A stretch of DNA of 64,000 nucleotides from Gryganskiella cystojenkinii (lineage: Eukaryota > Mortierellomycota > Mortierellomycetes > Mortierellales > Mortierellaceae): the NCBI GenBank assembly GCA_015852425.1, contig JAAAIG010000002.1, positions 28,542 to 92,541 of the forward strand. The letters are read 5' to 3'. The notes under the pieces were generated by a model. It ran no database searches, was not told the DNA's origin, and was given only the letters and a program-made list of their open reading frames with translations. This document shows positions 11,207 to 25,047 of this stretch, piece by piece. Position 1 is the stretch's first letter. Every line of letters begins with the position of its first letter. Made by a program: the position numbers and the translations under genes.

Positions 11207-13897
11207 CTAAAAGCCACCATATCCTCCGTTCACGTTACCGTCCATCAGTTTCTGCAACACATCTCGTCTCCTGGCCTCCTCTTTACGTTTCTTTTCAACC
11301 TCATCAGAGTTGGATGAGGATGAGCCGGATTTCCCACTCTTGATACTAGCTGCATCAGATGCGTTCGAGAGACCCGTGGTCGTGTATCCTTGCTTTTTCG
11401 AGTTTGTTGGCGTGAAGCCGTTCAAGGACAGATCGGTCGTGGAGCCGGTGCCGGTCATGCCGGACCGAATACTATTCGCCGAGGAGGAGTTTGCGGCTGC
11501 GGCTGCTGCTGCTTTGGTTTTCGATCCAGGGAAGGAAAAGAAGGATTGCTTCGGCGCAGGTGTGGGGACTTCAGCGGCTGGGGGAGGCGAAACTGGCGGT
11601 GGCGTCAAAGGCTCGGTATTCCAGTGTGCAGGTGAGACTGACCCAAGTACAGATGTACGATTCCGGACCATAGGATGAGGAAGAGCAGTTCCTTGTGATC
11701 CATTCATCGACAATCGGTTGTATTCCGGTGATCCGGGTGCAATTCCTGGGGACATGGGCATGGGTGGTGGCGGTGATGGTTGGAAAATTCCATAAATATT
11801 TTGCTGTTGTGACATGTAGGGTGCGGGTCCACCACGGTAGTTGGGGTCATCAGGATGTTCCTGAGAGCGCCAAGCGTGTTCGGCTGAGATACTTTGACTT
11901 TGAGATTGTTGTTGTTGGAGCTTCAGTTGTTGTTGCTGCAACATCTTCTTGGCTGCGATCATGACCTTGAGCGAACGAATCTGAAGACCCGTTTGCTGAG
12001 AGAGAGCCGCCGTCTCGTACACCATCGCCGCCGTGGACATGTTGAGCATCTGGTGAAGCGCATGGGTGGCCAGATCCCGAAGTCGGTCCAAGCCGTACAT
12101 ATCCGCAAGTAACAGTAACTGAGACAACACCTGAGCATGATGTTGTTGAGCTGTGACTAGGTGATCCGTGTAAAGGTACTGCAGGAACGCGAGGACGACG
12201 GTGTAAGGTTCCGGAAGTGAGAGTGTCCTCTTCGAGAACAAGGAGGAATTCATTTCTTCGGAGGCTTTGTCTAATCCTGCTGCCGCGTCCAGTTCTTCTT
12301 GTTCCCGAAGCAAAGCCCCAAAGTAGGGCCATCTGGCGGCCAGGATAGCAGAGTTAACTGGGACACGTTGACCATCCATCGACAAGATCTCAAAATCTGC
12401 CATTGAGGGATCGTTCAACAATCCTAGGCCGAGTTCTTGAGCTGTCTGAGTCATTGTAGTGGGCGGGTGCTGATAGATACCGAAGGCCTCAAGATCGACG
12501 ATGGAGACGTGCTCAAAGTTGGTCTGACGTTGGTTATAGTCGTCGGAGAGGTTCCTGTACTTGTTACCAAAGACCAGGAATGCGTTCGAATTCTCCATTA
12601 ACAGACCTCGGTTCCACGATCCAGAGTTGAAGACGGATCCGGTATCGATACGAGTCCAAACCAAGCTTGAAAGGTTCAATGACCAGATACTGAAAGATTG
12701 TTGAGTGCTCGTGAGGTATGTACCCGAGAGCAAGAGGTGTTGCCCTGCAACAGCACCAGTGGGGAAACGAAGACCAGGTGGCAAGAGACTTCCAGACATG
12801 TCCTTGGAGTGCTCTTGCATCTGGAACGTGGGTGGGTTCATGACCTGAAGCTCACGCTTAACGTCCGTGAAGTTGAAGTTCGAGTAAAGATAGATCGGGT
12901 GTTCCTCCTGCTGAACGGGGGCCGTTTGGATATGCGATAGTCGGTAGATCGAAGATCGATGTTCATTGGGAGGAGAGCTTCCAAAACTACCCGAAGACCC
13001 TGAAAGACGAGCCATGGGTCCACCTTTCTTGGGCAATGCCAAATTGGAGGTGCTCTTGCGGAGGGAAGGTGTGTAATGAAGAGAGGTGTTCGACGAGGCC
13101 TTGCGCAGATACGAGGTCGGGAAGCCATCCGCACCAGATCCGGTCCCTGTCGGTGAGAGCTGGCCAGACGAGTTTTGGTCGAGTTCACTCCCGATCTGAG
13201 GGATCGTCAAACCTTTGCCACTTCCGCTGACAGCGATCGAACGGTAGGATCCACAGTGACGATCAAACGGCATAGAGCTGACCCACTGCCAACTGTCGAG
13301 GTCGAGCACGTTGATATATTCAATATAGTGATTTCCAATATCCTGTCCCCCGATTGTCACCAACTTGTTGCCAGAAATACTCGACAGATGCGCATAACGG
13401 GGTTTTGGCGAGTGTTCCGAGGACGGGATACGGACTTTACGCCATTGAAGCAATTCGAGGTCCAGCACGTTGATATCATCAAAGACGATTAGATCCTGCG
13501 CTTGGCCATCGTCAGAAGTGGGACCGGGTCCCATACCACCAAAGAACACGATCGAGTTCTTATAGGCGTTAGCGGAATGGAAATAACGTTCCGAGGGCGG
13601 TGTAGAGATCTCGTTTTCTTCTTCGGCACCGGGATCACCGATAGCAGCGTTATTAGCGGGTGGCATCACATTGACAATATGGGAAACGTTCTCCCATCGG
13701 AACTCTTCAAGGTGAAGGATATAGAGCGAGTTGGTCATTTGACGGTTCTGGACAAGTCGACCACCAAAGAGGTACATCTTGTCGTCGACGATTGTCATGG
13801 TCGCACCAACCAAAGGAGGAGGGATATCACCTGTGGTGATACGAGAAGTTGTGGTCAGGTCCGAGATGGACTGGAGTCCCGGTGCTGGCGCTGGCAT
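11207..13897 (-). CDS. Kelch-repeat and BTB/POZ domain protein
   Basis: A single exon of 896 residues with an ATG at 13895-13897. Residues ~25-240 form Kelch repeats (MYLFGG, FFGGMGP, LVTIGGQD and repeated LDLD-W blades). A Ser-rich insert (~240-335) follows, then more blade-like segments (LLLSGTYL, FLVFGNKY) to ~490. A BTB fold comes next: ADFEILSMDGQRVPVNSAIL, then FLQYLYTDHLV and LLLLADMYGLDRL. The last 200 residues are Gln-, Pro- and Ser-rich and end in a charged EKKRKEEARRRD helix. Kelch-plus-BTB proteins of this order in fungi include Ral2-like and Mds3-like regulators of Ras/TOR-linked morphogenesis; BTB parts can also recruit Cul3. I cannot decide between scaffold and ubiquitin-ligase adaptor. 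The absence of introns in so long a gene contrasts with its neighbours. Confidence 0.85.
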   Translation of the reverse strand: MPAPAPGLQSISDLTTTSRITTGDIPPPLVGATMTIVDDKMYLFGGRLVQNRQMTNSLYILHLEEFRWENVSHIVNVMPPANNAAIGDPGAEEENEISTPPSERYFHSANAYKNSIVFFGGMGPGPTSDDGQAQDLIVFDDINVLDLELLQWRKVRIPSSEHSPKPRYAHLSSISGNKLVTIGGQDIGNHYIEYINVLDLDSWQWVSSMPFDRHCGSYRSIAVSGSGKGLTIPQIGSELDQNSSGQLSPTGTGSGADGFPTSYLRKASSNTSLHYTPSLRKSTSNLALPKKGGPMARLSGSSGSFGSSPPNEHRSSIYRLSHIQTAPVQQEEHPIYLYSNFNFTDVKRELQVMNPPTFQMQEHSKDMSGSLLPPGLRFPTGAVAGQHLLLSGTYLTSTQQSFSIWSLNLSSLVWTRIDTGSVFNSGSWNRGLLMENSNAFLVFGNKYRNLSDDYNQRQTNFEHVSIVDLEAFGIYQHPPTTMTQTAQELGLGLLNDPSMADFEILSMDGQRVPVNSAILAARWPYFGALLREQEELDAAAGLDKASEEMNSSLFSKRTLSLPEPYTVVLAFLQYLYTDHLVTAQQHHAQVLSQLLLLADMYGLDRLRDLATHALHQMLNMSTAAMVYETAALSQQTGLQIRSLKVMIAAKKMLQQQQLKLQQQQSQSQSISAEHAWRSQEHPDDPNYRGGPAPYMSQQQNIYGIFQPSPPPPMPMSPGIAPGSPEYNRLSMNGSQGTALPHPMVRNRTSVLGSVSPAHWNTEPLTPPPVSPPPAAEVPTPAPKQSFFSFPGSKTKAAAAAAANSSSANSIRSGMTGTGSTTDLSLNGFTPTNSKKQGYTTTGLSNASDAASIKSGKSGSSSSNSDEVEKKRKEEARRRDVLQKLMDGNVNGGYGGF

Positions 13898-16450
13898 CGT
13901 GGAAAACTATGTGTGTTTGTTTTGTACAGGATCGGCGGAAAGGATAAAATGGACTCAAAAAGGAAGGGAAAAGGAAAGAGGGCTCAGAGACAGTTGCAAG
14001 AATTCTGCGAATCGGAAAGACCTTGAGCCGTGGAGAGATGCAGTGGTGGTACAAAAAAAAACAAAAAGGAAGGCGCAATGACAAGAGCAAAGGAAGAAGG
14101 TGGGGAAATGGAGGGAAAGCTGTTTGTTTGCGGAGGGTATGATTGGTTTGGGTGGGAAGATAAGGAAAGGAAGGAAAAAGAGCCAAAAGGAGGACAGAGG
14201 ATCGATTCGATGGGACGCGATTAGAGAGAAAAAAGAAGGCATAAAAAAGTCAAAAGTAGGAACGATCAGTTAATATCTGATAAAAGGCGCCACGTTTGAC
14301 AATTTGTTTCCTTTTCATTCGTGAAGCGGGGAAGTGCTGACGAAGAAGACAATGAAGATAAGGGTATGGGCGGTGCATCAAAGAAAAAATGCGGTGCGAA
14401 GAGCGTTGGTCAAATTTCGCACGGTCGGCAAGGGTGGTGCTGCGAGGTTGAGAAAGGACTGGACGTTGATGCTGCAAGGTGATTTCGATTCTTGTCATGG
14501 TGAGCAGTCGATGCCTTTCCATGATGTGTGCATCTGTAAAAGAAGATGGTGTCGCGTTCTGAATGTGTTCCAAAATGCCGAGAGTTGTTGCTGGTTCGCA
14601 CTGTTTCATCTGATGGACAAAAAAAAAATTGGTCGGTCAATGTGCCTACCTCGTGAATAAGAAATATTGAAGAGAATAGAGGTGACGAGGATGGCAAAGG
14701 GAAGGAGAGTGGGAAGGAAGGGAAGAAAAGGGGCGAAGCGGAATGGAGAGAGAGGGAAGGATGGTCCAACGGAAGTGATGACAATGGATGAAGAAGGAAA
14801 AAGAAAAAAGAGGAGAGAATAATAAAGGGACCTGAGTGGTGCGGATTGACGGCTTGATGGACGGACACTGCAGGCTTCAAAACAAGTGGACCACGCCTTT
14901 TTTTAATTCTTCTTTTCCTTTCTTTCTATCAATCTCCCTTCATGGCCATTGAATGATTGAATAGTCTCACACATGCACAACAAGATCCATTTGAGCAAGC
15001 AATTGTTTGGCTTTGTGCAAAACATAGACAACCGGCAACACCTTCCACAGCGCCTGACGCACAGACAGTTCAACGAAATCGGGCCAGAAACAAGACCTTC
15101 GAAGGAGACTATCCTTCAACTCCAAAAGAGCTCTGGCTCTAGATTGCATTTATTCGAAATAGTTTACTTTCTTCCCGCGTCAACCTTTCCAAAGGAACAT
15201 CATTCTCGCCGTAGTGCCCAAAGGGCATTTAGGCGCAAAAAAAAAAAAAAAAAAAAATTGCGAGAGACGCGCTGACATCGAAAATTTTCCTCTTTTCCGT
15301 CAGCATTTTGTTTTGTTGTCGATTCTCAAGGAGAACTGTTGTCTATCACCGGTGTCCTTGAAGAGAAGAAAGTAATTATTGTTTCCCGACTATCAACAAC
15401 CAAAAAGCAAAGCATAAGTGAACTGTAATATGACCCCCAGAGAAAGAAATGAAAAGAGGGCCAGCGCTTTGGCCTGGTCTGTTCATATCTTGTATTATTT
15501 GGGTGGGGGAGTGCTGGTCTGAACTATATTTTGCTTGAGCAGAAGTTGGGAGTAGGCGAACGTGCTGTACTGTAGTACTGTACTTACGAGTGAAAAGATT
15601 TGAAAAGAACATCGTTTCTTGTCTCTTTGCCAAATGAGCCTTGGCTGAAAGTTTTACTCCTTCATCACTCGCAAGCTCTTACCTTTCACTCCTTCTCGAC
15701 CAAAAGTGTCTACCTGAACGCCGGAAAATTCTCAAGATAACCCAAGGCTCTTTGCAAGAGATAAAAAAAGCCGCCTCTCCAATGGAGTGGCTCTCAAAAC
15801 AGTAGCAGTAAGGGATGAAAAGAAAGAAACTGAGAAACAGAGAAAACTCGGGACGGGCGTTACGAAAAAAACGCTCGGTCAACTTCAAACGGGATTGGTT
15901 CCTTAGGCGTCCAGAGTTCGTTGGAACCTGCGTCAACAATAAAAACAAGGCGCATTTTTTTTTCCTGAACAAAAAAGAACAGAAAGAAAGTAGTCCTGCC
16001 CAGGTTTAGCTGAGAAAGAATTGAAAAAAACAAAATTGTTTGTGAAGAGAAAAGCAGAGAATGAAAGAGACGGAGAGGAAAAGAGAGTTTCTGAAGGTTA
16101 AGTTTGCTCTGGCTGATACTGTGCTGTAAAAAACTCAGTCCGCCTTTTTGGGAGTCGTTGTTGGGTCAAAGGATTCAAGGTTCCTGGAAAAAAGGGTCTG
16201 TAGGCGCCTGAGAGTTCTCTTCTGATTTGTGGACCTAAGACTACAGAAGTCAGTCAGCAGGCGGCGTGAGCGGAGTCCCATATTGCAAAAGGTTATCAAG
16301 CAGAGGGTTGTCGTCAACACAAACGAACTTGTCCATGAATCGTAAGTTATTATTGAGCGCAAAATGCATACACGCGCCTCGATTTGAGAAGTGCTCGATT
16401 CGAGTTTTTATTCGCAATATCGCTTCTAGAGTGTCGGAATTTATCAATGG
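13898..16450. other. 2.5-kb gene-poor region upstream of Kelch/BTB gene
   Basis: No gene was recognised. The part from 13900 to 14880 is strongly purine-rich on the plus strand and probably includes leader and promoter of the minus-strand Kelch gene. An A-run of about 21 lies at 15237-15257. Short open frames here, for example 14250-14609 on the minus strand, show no family motif. The right end holds the 3' untranslated part of the zinc-knuckle gene. Confidence 0.45.
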
Positions 16451-17626
16451 TTATGCTCTTGGCGATCTGGATCGAGATCTAGACTTACGACGAGGGGTAT
16501 TGTCATCATCTCTACGACTACGAGGAATTGGCGACCGGGAACGAGAGTGTCGACGGCGTCTTGCTGGGCTACGTGAGCGCGATCGAGAATGATCCTTAAG
16601 AGTCTTGGACCTCCCCACTGGAGGGGATCTGGATCGAGTGCGAGATCGACCCCTAGAAGTATTATTAGCAGGCGAGCGAGATCGGTCCCTTCTGGAGGAT
16701 TTTCCGTGACTTTTGCTTCCACGATGTCTATTAATTGTCGTTTTCGGGAAAGAAATGAGAGTAAAAGTCAACGATCAAGGCTAAGAGATCATCATGCGAC
16801 TTTCGTAGTGGTCTCACTAGTAACATACCTGGCTGGGGATTTTGAGCGAGAAGACAAGCGTGATCTCCTGACGCTCTTCTTTTGACTACGACGATCGTCT
16901 CTGTCTCGGGACCGGGACCGGGAGCGATGGCGTGAACGTCTTTCACGATCGCTTTTCTTCGATGATTTCCTGTCACGATGAGATGATCTTCGCTTCCTAC
17001 CGTGACGGTCTGAATCTGACGAAGAGGTCGAGCAATCTGATTCCGATCCGCTGTCGCTTTCTCTATCACTGCCGCTGTCACTCGAGGTCTCTTCCCTCTT
17101 TAGCCGTTTTGTGTCCTTTGTATCGCGTTTCTCGCTGTGCCCTTGACGCTTATTATCATGTGCCTTGGTTCTGTCCTGTGCTGAGGTCCAAGGAGATTGA
17201 GTACGCTGTGTTTTCGCCTGCGTTCCTTCGGCTTTTCCTGTTGTCGCTGGACCGACAGGGCTGTTGCTGCCACTTGCTGGTAACTTTGATCGAAGGAACC
17301 CAAATCGAGAATTAAATCTTGATTTAGGAGCAGTAGGTTCGTCCAGTTTGATGGTATTCCTGCACTCAAAGGTCAAGTGGCCACCTATGTAAAGTAGGTA
17401 GTAAAGACAAGATTCAGTTTTAGTGAAACTCCCAGAGCATTGAACTCTCAGTTGCTGTATCTTCATTTCTGCTCGTCCTGATCAAAGTTGGTCCTCTCAT
17501 TGGTGACAAAAGCAGACATAAAATCTCCTCACCTCCACCACATTTGCGACATGAACCCGCCCGTACGCCCTCGTCGGATTTGATCAGTCGCTCAAAGGCT
17601 TGCAGTCCACGTTGAAACTCAGACAT
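16451..17626 (-). CDS. CCHC zinc-knuckle, Arg/Ser-rich protein (ZCCHC10-like)
   Basis: Three exons, 17626-17533, 17384-16829 and 16727-16451, encode 308 residues. The first splice joins CRKCGGG to GHLTFEC, building an intact C-x2-C-x4-H-x4-C zinc knuckle near residue 25-40; this junction confirms the intron. Ahead of it is a short helical start, MSEFQRGLQAFERLIKSDEG. After it come a basic linker, an acidic Ser/Asp tract (SSDSGSDRESDSGSESD) and a long RS/SR-dipeptide tail to the stop. This matches ZCCHC10 and related nuclear proteins. RS tails are usually phosphorylated and bind splicing factors, so a role in nuclear RNA processing is likely but inferred. The protein is longer than animal ZCCHC10, mainly by the RS tail. 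Confidence 0.82.
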
Positions 17627-18395
17627 TGTTGATTGGCTCTTGTTTGGATGTTGTTGATGATGAATGAGATGACCAAGAACAAACGGGGCAACTTTGCATG
17701 CTACATATGTATCCAGTCGATGCGAACACGTGACTAGAAAGTCTCAGTGGCTTAGTCTTAACGGTATGTCCAGTGCCCACCCACACCAGAACCATGTTGC
17801 TAAAATGGCTCAACGACAACCAAGCTGATTGATTTTGTAGGTTTCCCGCGTTGTAGCGAGGAGAAACCACGCTTGCTATTCTCCACGACCAAGGCTTTTT
17901 CTGTACCGCATGTGGTTGTTCATTTTCCCATTGCTACATGGTTTCTTTAGCCACCAACAATGATTGGTATCGACTCGTCTTCTTCACACTGTTGTGGCCG
18001 AAACCATCGCTACCCGAGGGTTGTCAAAGACTCGCCCTGAAATCATACGCTTGGCCTCCTTGGTATACGCTTAATTCACAACAGACAAGCCTGTTTCCGA
18101 TCTGCTAGATGTTCTTTTTAGATCGCGAACTGTCGATCAAGCAGTCCAATATAAGACCAGCGGGACTTTGGGCTGCGTGGCATTGTTTAACTCTGCTAGT
18201 GTTGTAGGTATCCTCAGATAATCTGCTCTGTTGACCAAGTTCTTTGTGATACCGAATTCCGTTGTTGATTTGAACCTTCATGCTACCGTGCATCAAAATG
18301 ACACGTGACCATGAAACAGACAACCCTGGGAACATTTCTCGATTCGATTCTGTTTTCTCTTTCATTTACATCAAACTCATCTTTCGAATATTAAC
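17627..18395. other. Divergent promoter between zinc-knuckle gene and alcohol dehydrogenase
   Basis: About 770 bases between two divergently read genes. No coding potential or RNA gene was recognised; it should contain both promoters. Confidence 0.5.
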
Positions 18396-20338
<1,943 letters not shown>

Positions 20339-22115
20339 GCCAATGTGTTTCTCAGGAATTTGTACGCAGTCTAATCCTACTATTTCTGCAAGTGTTGCCC
20401 AATACATAGTCGAACTATCAAACAAACCAAAAAAAGGAAGAATGATCCTGGTGATACCGCTTAATCAATGCTATGGATATTTTCTCACGTACCATTTGTC
20501 ATCGTGACAATTTTGCGCCGGAAGAGGAAGGGAAGGTGCGATAGAATATCACGGTTGAAAAGACTCGAATGCACGATACAGGTGAGAAAATAGCAGTGAG
20601 AACAACGGGCAAAGTTGGACAAATTGTTGTTCTTCGAGTCACCAACAAATTTCTGTTTAGCCCGGTCACTCTTTTTTTTGACTGAAAAACATACTTCGTC
20701 GTTTTCAAATTGACGGGTGGTCATTGATTTGGTTATCACCCCCTGGATAACAGAGGGCTTTCTGACCGAGTTATTGGTCAGTTAAAAGTTTTGGTGGATG
20801 ATTCTTTTCCTTTTTTTCTTTACTTTGGACTGAAGTGAGAGAGACGACACTTGCTCTTCAACTATGCAGACACGAACGATGAGTAATGAACGGTGGGAAC
20901 GTCTTCGCGGACTCGAAAACTCTAACCAGTCATATGTTATCCCAAAAGCAAATTCTAAGGTGCCGAACCAACAGAAACGCGATAGGAGAATGGAGCAAAT
21001 CGGTGGAGACATGGCGCCATGAAAGGCCGAGTTTTTACATAGGGGTGACTCCCATATTTTAAGGTGTGTGAAAGACTGGGAAAAAGCGCTATTGATCAAT
21101 CAAGGGTACCTACAAAGAAATCAAACAAATGATCGGCAAACTGCGAAATGTCAAATAGAAAAGAAAAAGTCCAAAAGCGACACAAATGCGAGACCGTAAA
21201 ATGGTGACCTGGAGGACATACACAAGGCAAGAACGTGCGCACTCTTGAACGGAAGTTAGACCGAGGGCGCATCGAGGGAGAGCAGCACCAGATCATTCCT
21301 GGCGGAGCTGTCAGTTTTAAGACAAATCAAAGGGATGATCGCAAAAAAACGATTCGTGAGATCTCGCAGTTGATAGGCGATCGTCAGTTTTGCACAATAG
21401 TCGACGCGTGGACTATGTTACTTGGAACGCACTAGACCACGGATCGCCAGAATCCAGACCAGTCTTCATAGGAAAGGTGTGAGGTGTAGATAACTAAAAT
21501 CGAAGCAATGCATATGGGGTCTCGGTTTATGTTGACCGAATTTTTGACCGATCAAAATAACGGTCAAGCTTTTTCGATGTGCCTAACCGATTTCCTAACC
21601 TGCTTGACTTCATCAGGTACAGATTTTTGGTCATCTTTTCACGAGTCTGGGATTCTTAACCGGTAAAAATCACTAGCATAATTGTCTACAGAACACCAAG
21701 TGAGGCAGGGCAATGGTTTCTAAGTGGTGGCGGAGGTCGGAGCCGATATGAGAATCAAGCCAAAAAACACAAAAAAAAGCAGCAGGATTTACTTGAATGC
21801 GACTTCATAGACACTTTTACTTCGAATAGATGCGCAGTTAAGAAAGAATCAACGGCAACCATGAAGATTAAAGACTCTGATTTTTCGGCAGCCACATCTA
21901 CGATCGAGACCATTTTTTTTTGCATACTTACACACTTATTTACATAGCCCGAATGGAGAAAGAAACCCAGACTTGCACCAGTTGTGATTGAATAGCAAAG
22001 ACTCAAATACCTAAATACTCTAGGAGTACTTTGGACTCGAGCGGACCATGCGTGAACACACAGGCAATTCTCTTTTATTTTTTTACCTGGAAAGTGGCAA
22101 AAACAACACCGACAG

Positions 22116-22116
22116 C

Positions 22117-22149
<33 letters not shown>
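22116..22149 (+). repeat. (CAA)n microsatellite
   Basis: An uninterrupted run of about eleven CAA triplets in non-coding DNA. It reads as polyglutamine in one frame, but no gene around it supports translation. Confidence 0.85.
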
Positions 22150-22150
<1 letters not shown>

Positions 22151-22793
22151 AGAACAAAGTGCCGAGGAGATTTTTTTGATTTTCTTCAAGGATGGTTACT
22201 GAACCATTGCCTAGGCTCGACCCATCCCTCTCAGTCGAGCCTAACCATTGCCAGAAGACTGTCCACTTGCAAATATGGCAATTTTGCTCGAATGTACTGC
22301 CATCCAAAAAAAAAAACTTCACTCAAACCTAAACTTAAAAACTTAAACTTAAACTTTAACAGACATACAAACAAACAACAACAACAACGGGGATGCACAT
22401 ACGGATGGTCGGGTAGACTATTGGGTACACGTTCTCACGTTTTATCATTTGACCCCTCATCGATTCGGATATCCTTGTAATAAGCACCAATTGAGTTGCA
22501 TAGAATTCACCTTCGAGTAGGAAGAACATTTGAATCGGATTTTTGCCTTGTTCAATAGACAAAAAAAAAGCGTAAGGACTCCTGCTGAAATCCCCGGGGT
22601 TTCTAGGTGTCATATGGGCGCTCTCACTCGATAGCGATCCCGGGGTAGTATCAAAAGAAATCAGAGCTGCGAGATCGAGTGCAGCTTTGTTTTGTTCTCG
22701 ACATTGAATACAGTTTTGTTTTAATGACGCATAACACCTTCTGCTCTTGCTTCTGCTGTTTCCCTCGGGTGAAGGGAAGGAGACCTCCAGTAT

Positions 22794-22809
22794 ATATTCC
22801 CTGGAATAT
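22794..22809. promoter_or_regulatory. Palindrome and TATA-like sequence in PNS1 promoter
   Basis: ATATTCC and GGAATAT are separated by two bases, about 90 bases upstream of the PNS1 start codon and overlapping a TATATATT stretch. It could be the core promoter or a dimer-binding site. Function is inferred only from position and symmetry. Confidence 0.35.
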
Positions 22810-22899
22810 TTGATCCGCCGCCGAAATCTGCAGTTTTTTTCTTTGGACACCACTTCCTTCCCCTTCCCTTGTTTCCTCTCATACCAACATCTGTCGATC

Positions 22900-25047
22900 A
22901 TGGCAGAATATTTCCATGATCCTAACAAGCCTCAGTATTTGCAGCAACAACATACCGTGCCACACGGTGTTCCTCTCCAGCCAATATATCAGGCTAATCC
23001 CGTGACATACGGTGTACATCCTCAACCAGCATATCAAGCTCATCCCGCGCCTTACGGTTTCCATCCCCAGTCAACCTATCAATCTCATCCAGTGCCTTAC
23101 GGTGTCCATCTCCAACCAACCTATCAAGCCCATCACCTACAGGGCCCGTGGGGACAGGACCAAGTGGGCCAGCAATATGCTTACAGTGGATCACCACAGC
23201 CACCTTCACAGACTTCATGGACCCCAAGCCCACCAGTACATTCACCACCACAACAATCTCGCGATCCCGAACACGAGCTAGCATCTGTTGATTATCAGGC
23301 TCCATCTTATAAAACCGGCATTACTGAAGAAGAAAAACGCGAAAAGTTCAAGCCTTCGCCAAAATACAATGACCTCTGGGCCATGTTCGCCTTCTTGCTC
23401 CAGATGGTGGCGTTCATAGTTCTGTCTGCCTTTGCTATTAACAATATCATCAAGACTGCCGTGATAACAAGCGCAGACAAAAGCACCGATGAAAAGGACT
23501 TTTTTCTTACTACAAATGTCATGGTGTCTTTTGCTCTTGGAATTGGCATCAGTGTCGTGTACAGCTACATTTACCTGTTGGTAACCAACGCGTAAGTTGA
23601 TAGTCTTTTGTCTTTTGTCTTTGTTGATGAGTACAGTATATGGTCTACGCCATAAGGATTTATCGAGTGTCATTTCTTTTTCTATCCTCAATGTTCTTGA
23701 TTCTTCAAGGATGCCTCTGTGGTCCATGTCGATGACCTATTGGTTCCTCATGTTAGTTTTCTTTGGACTATCAGGATTCCATTTTTACAGCAAAAACTGG
23801 TTTAATGGAGTACTTTTCTTTGTCATTGGCGCCATATTCGCCAAAGCCTATTCGAGCGCCCGAAAGCGGATCCTTGCTTCAGCTGTAAGAACCCCTCCTG
23901 ATACCAGTTATATCAGAACTCTTTATTCACAATTTCTTGTCATGTCATTTCTGACCCTGATCCTCTACAACGACAACAACTTCCAAAAAATCTGATCACA
24001 CTAAAACAGATTATGTTAAAGGAAGCTACCGCCATTGCCAAAAGCACTCCCGCTGTATATTTATTGTCGTTTATTGGTCTCTTCCTGCAAATACTTTGCA
24101 ACGTCCATATCCTCATGGTCATCACTGGAGTCCGCCAAATGTATGCTGCAAAGGAATCCTCCGACCCTATACCCATATGTTTGCACATTGCCGCCTATTT
24201 CTCCTTCTATTGGCTCTCCCAGGTCTTGACCAACATTGTCCATGTTACCATCTCTGGCGTTTTTGCCGCCCACTACTTCAAATCCTTGTCAGGATCTCCC
24301 ACCTGGACTTGCCTGAAGCGCTCCTGCACGACTTCTTTTGGTACTATCTGTTTTGGTGGACTGATCTACGCCATCGTTCAGACAATAAAGCAAGCGTTGG
24401 ATTTTCTGAGAGGCGGCAATAATATTCTAGGCTGTGCATACGACGGCTGCTTCTGTAAAGGGCTTGTTTTTTTCTGCAACCCTTGTCTATGTTTTCGCTC
24501 TCTCTCATGCTCTTTTGCGCTGTTCTCTAACTCTTTAGGGTTCCCTCTTTCTCTCTTTTCCCCTATGTAATAACTAGACTATATCAACAAAGCCCTAGAG
24601 TCCATCACCCCACTGGTCTTCTGCGAAGTCGCCATCTACGGCAAACCTTTTCTCCCCGCCGCCAACGACGCTTTCAAAATCGTCAAAGACCGCGGACTGG
24701 ACGCGGTCTTGAACGAAATCATCATCTCCACTGTGTGGAACATCGGCGCATTCTTTGGCGCTTATGTATCCGCCATTTCCACTCAGGAATATCTGATGAC
24801 GGTCATGGGTGGTAGAGGCACACCCGACGTAAAAAATCATACACTCCAGATCTGGATCGTGACAGGTCTAGTCTTTGTTTTGAGCATGCAAGTCATGTTC
24901 ACGGCCGGTGCAGTTGTCCATTCGGGCGTCGCCACCATCTTTATCGCCCTTGCCGAGGATCCCGACGCTCTGGCCGAAGCCAAGCCCAAGTTTTTTGCCA
25001 AGATCCAGGCCGCTTACCCCGATATGCTGAAAGAGGACGACCAATAA
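22900..25047 (+). CDS. PNS1: Choline transporter-like protein (PNS1/SLC44 family)
   Basis: Four exons, 22900-23591, 23710-23884, 24010-24454 and 24578-25047, give 593 residues. The N-terminal ~170 residues are a Pro/Tyr/Gln-rich cytosolic tail holding four 15-residue repeats (about residues 19-78). Then KYNDLWAMFAFLLQMVAF opens the membrane domain, followed by about ten hydrophobic segments. These include TPAVYLLSFIGLFLQIL, a block matching the CTL family (SCTTSFGTICFGGLIYA, NNILGC, CEVAIYGKPF) and a last helix before the IFIALAEDPDAL tail. SLC44/CTL proteins are plasma-membrane or organelle choline transporters in animals; yeast Pns1 has no clear transport role, so the substrate is inferred. 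The third intron's donor (TGTAAAGG) and its acceptor at 24577 join in frame as CFYYINKALE, restoring the conserved loop. Confidence 0.9.
22954..23133 (+). repeat. Four 45-bp coding tandem repeats in PNS1
   Basis: Four consecutive units encode degenerate copies of PVPYGVHPQPxYQAH, for example PVTYGVHPQPAYQAH and PVPYGVHLQPTYQAH. The period is exactly 15 codons, so copy-number change keeps the frame. Confidence 0.85.

Larger units (their letters stand above)
20339..22899. other. 2.56-kb intergenic region upstream of PNS1
   Basis: No gene was recognised. It contains small hairpins near 20735-20780, a perfect 7-bp inverted repeat at 21544-21567, a (CAA)n run at 22116-22149 and AT-rich repeated AAACTTAAACTTAAACTT-like sequence near 22325-22360. 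The last 200 bases carry TATA-like TATATATT and the PNS1 leader. Confidence 0.5.

Noticed and set aside
14250..14609. 119-codon minus-strand frame with ATG upstream of the Kelch gene
   Set aside because: No motif, and the composition resembles leader sequence; it lies in a purine-biased region where long frames arise by chance.
22116..22149. CRISPR-like or polyglutamine gene at the CAA run
   Set aside because: It is a simple trinucleotide repeat without spacers, and no surrounding coding frame is supported.
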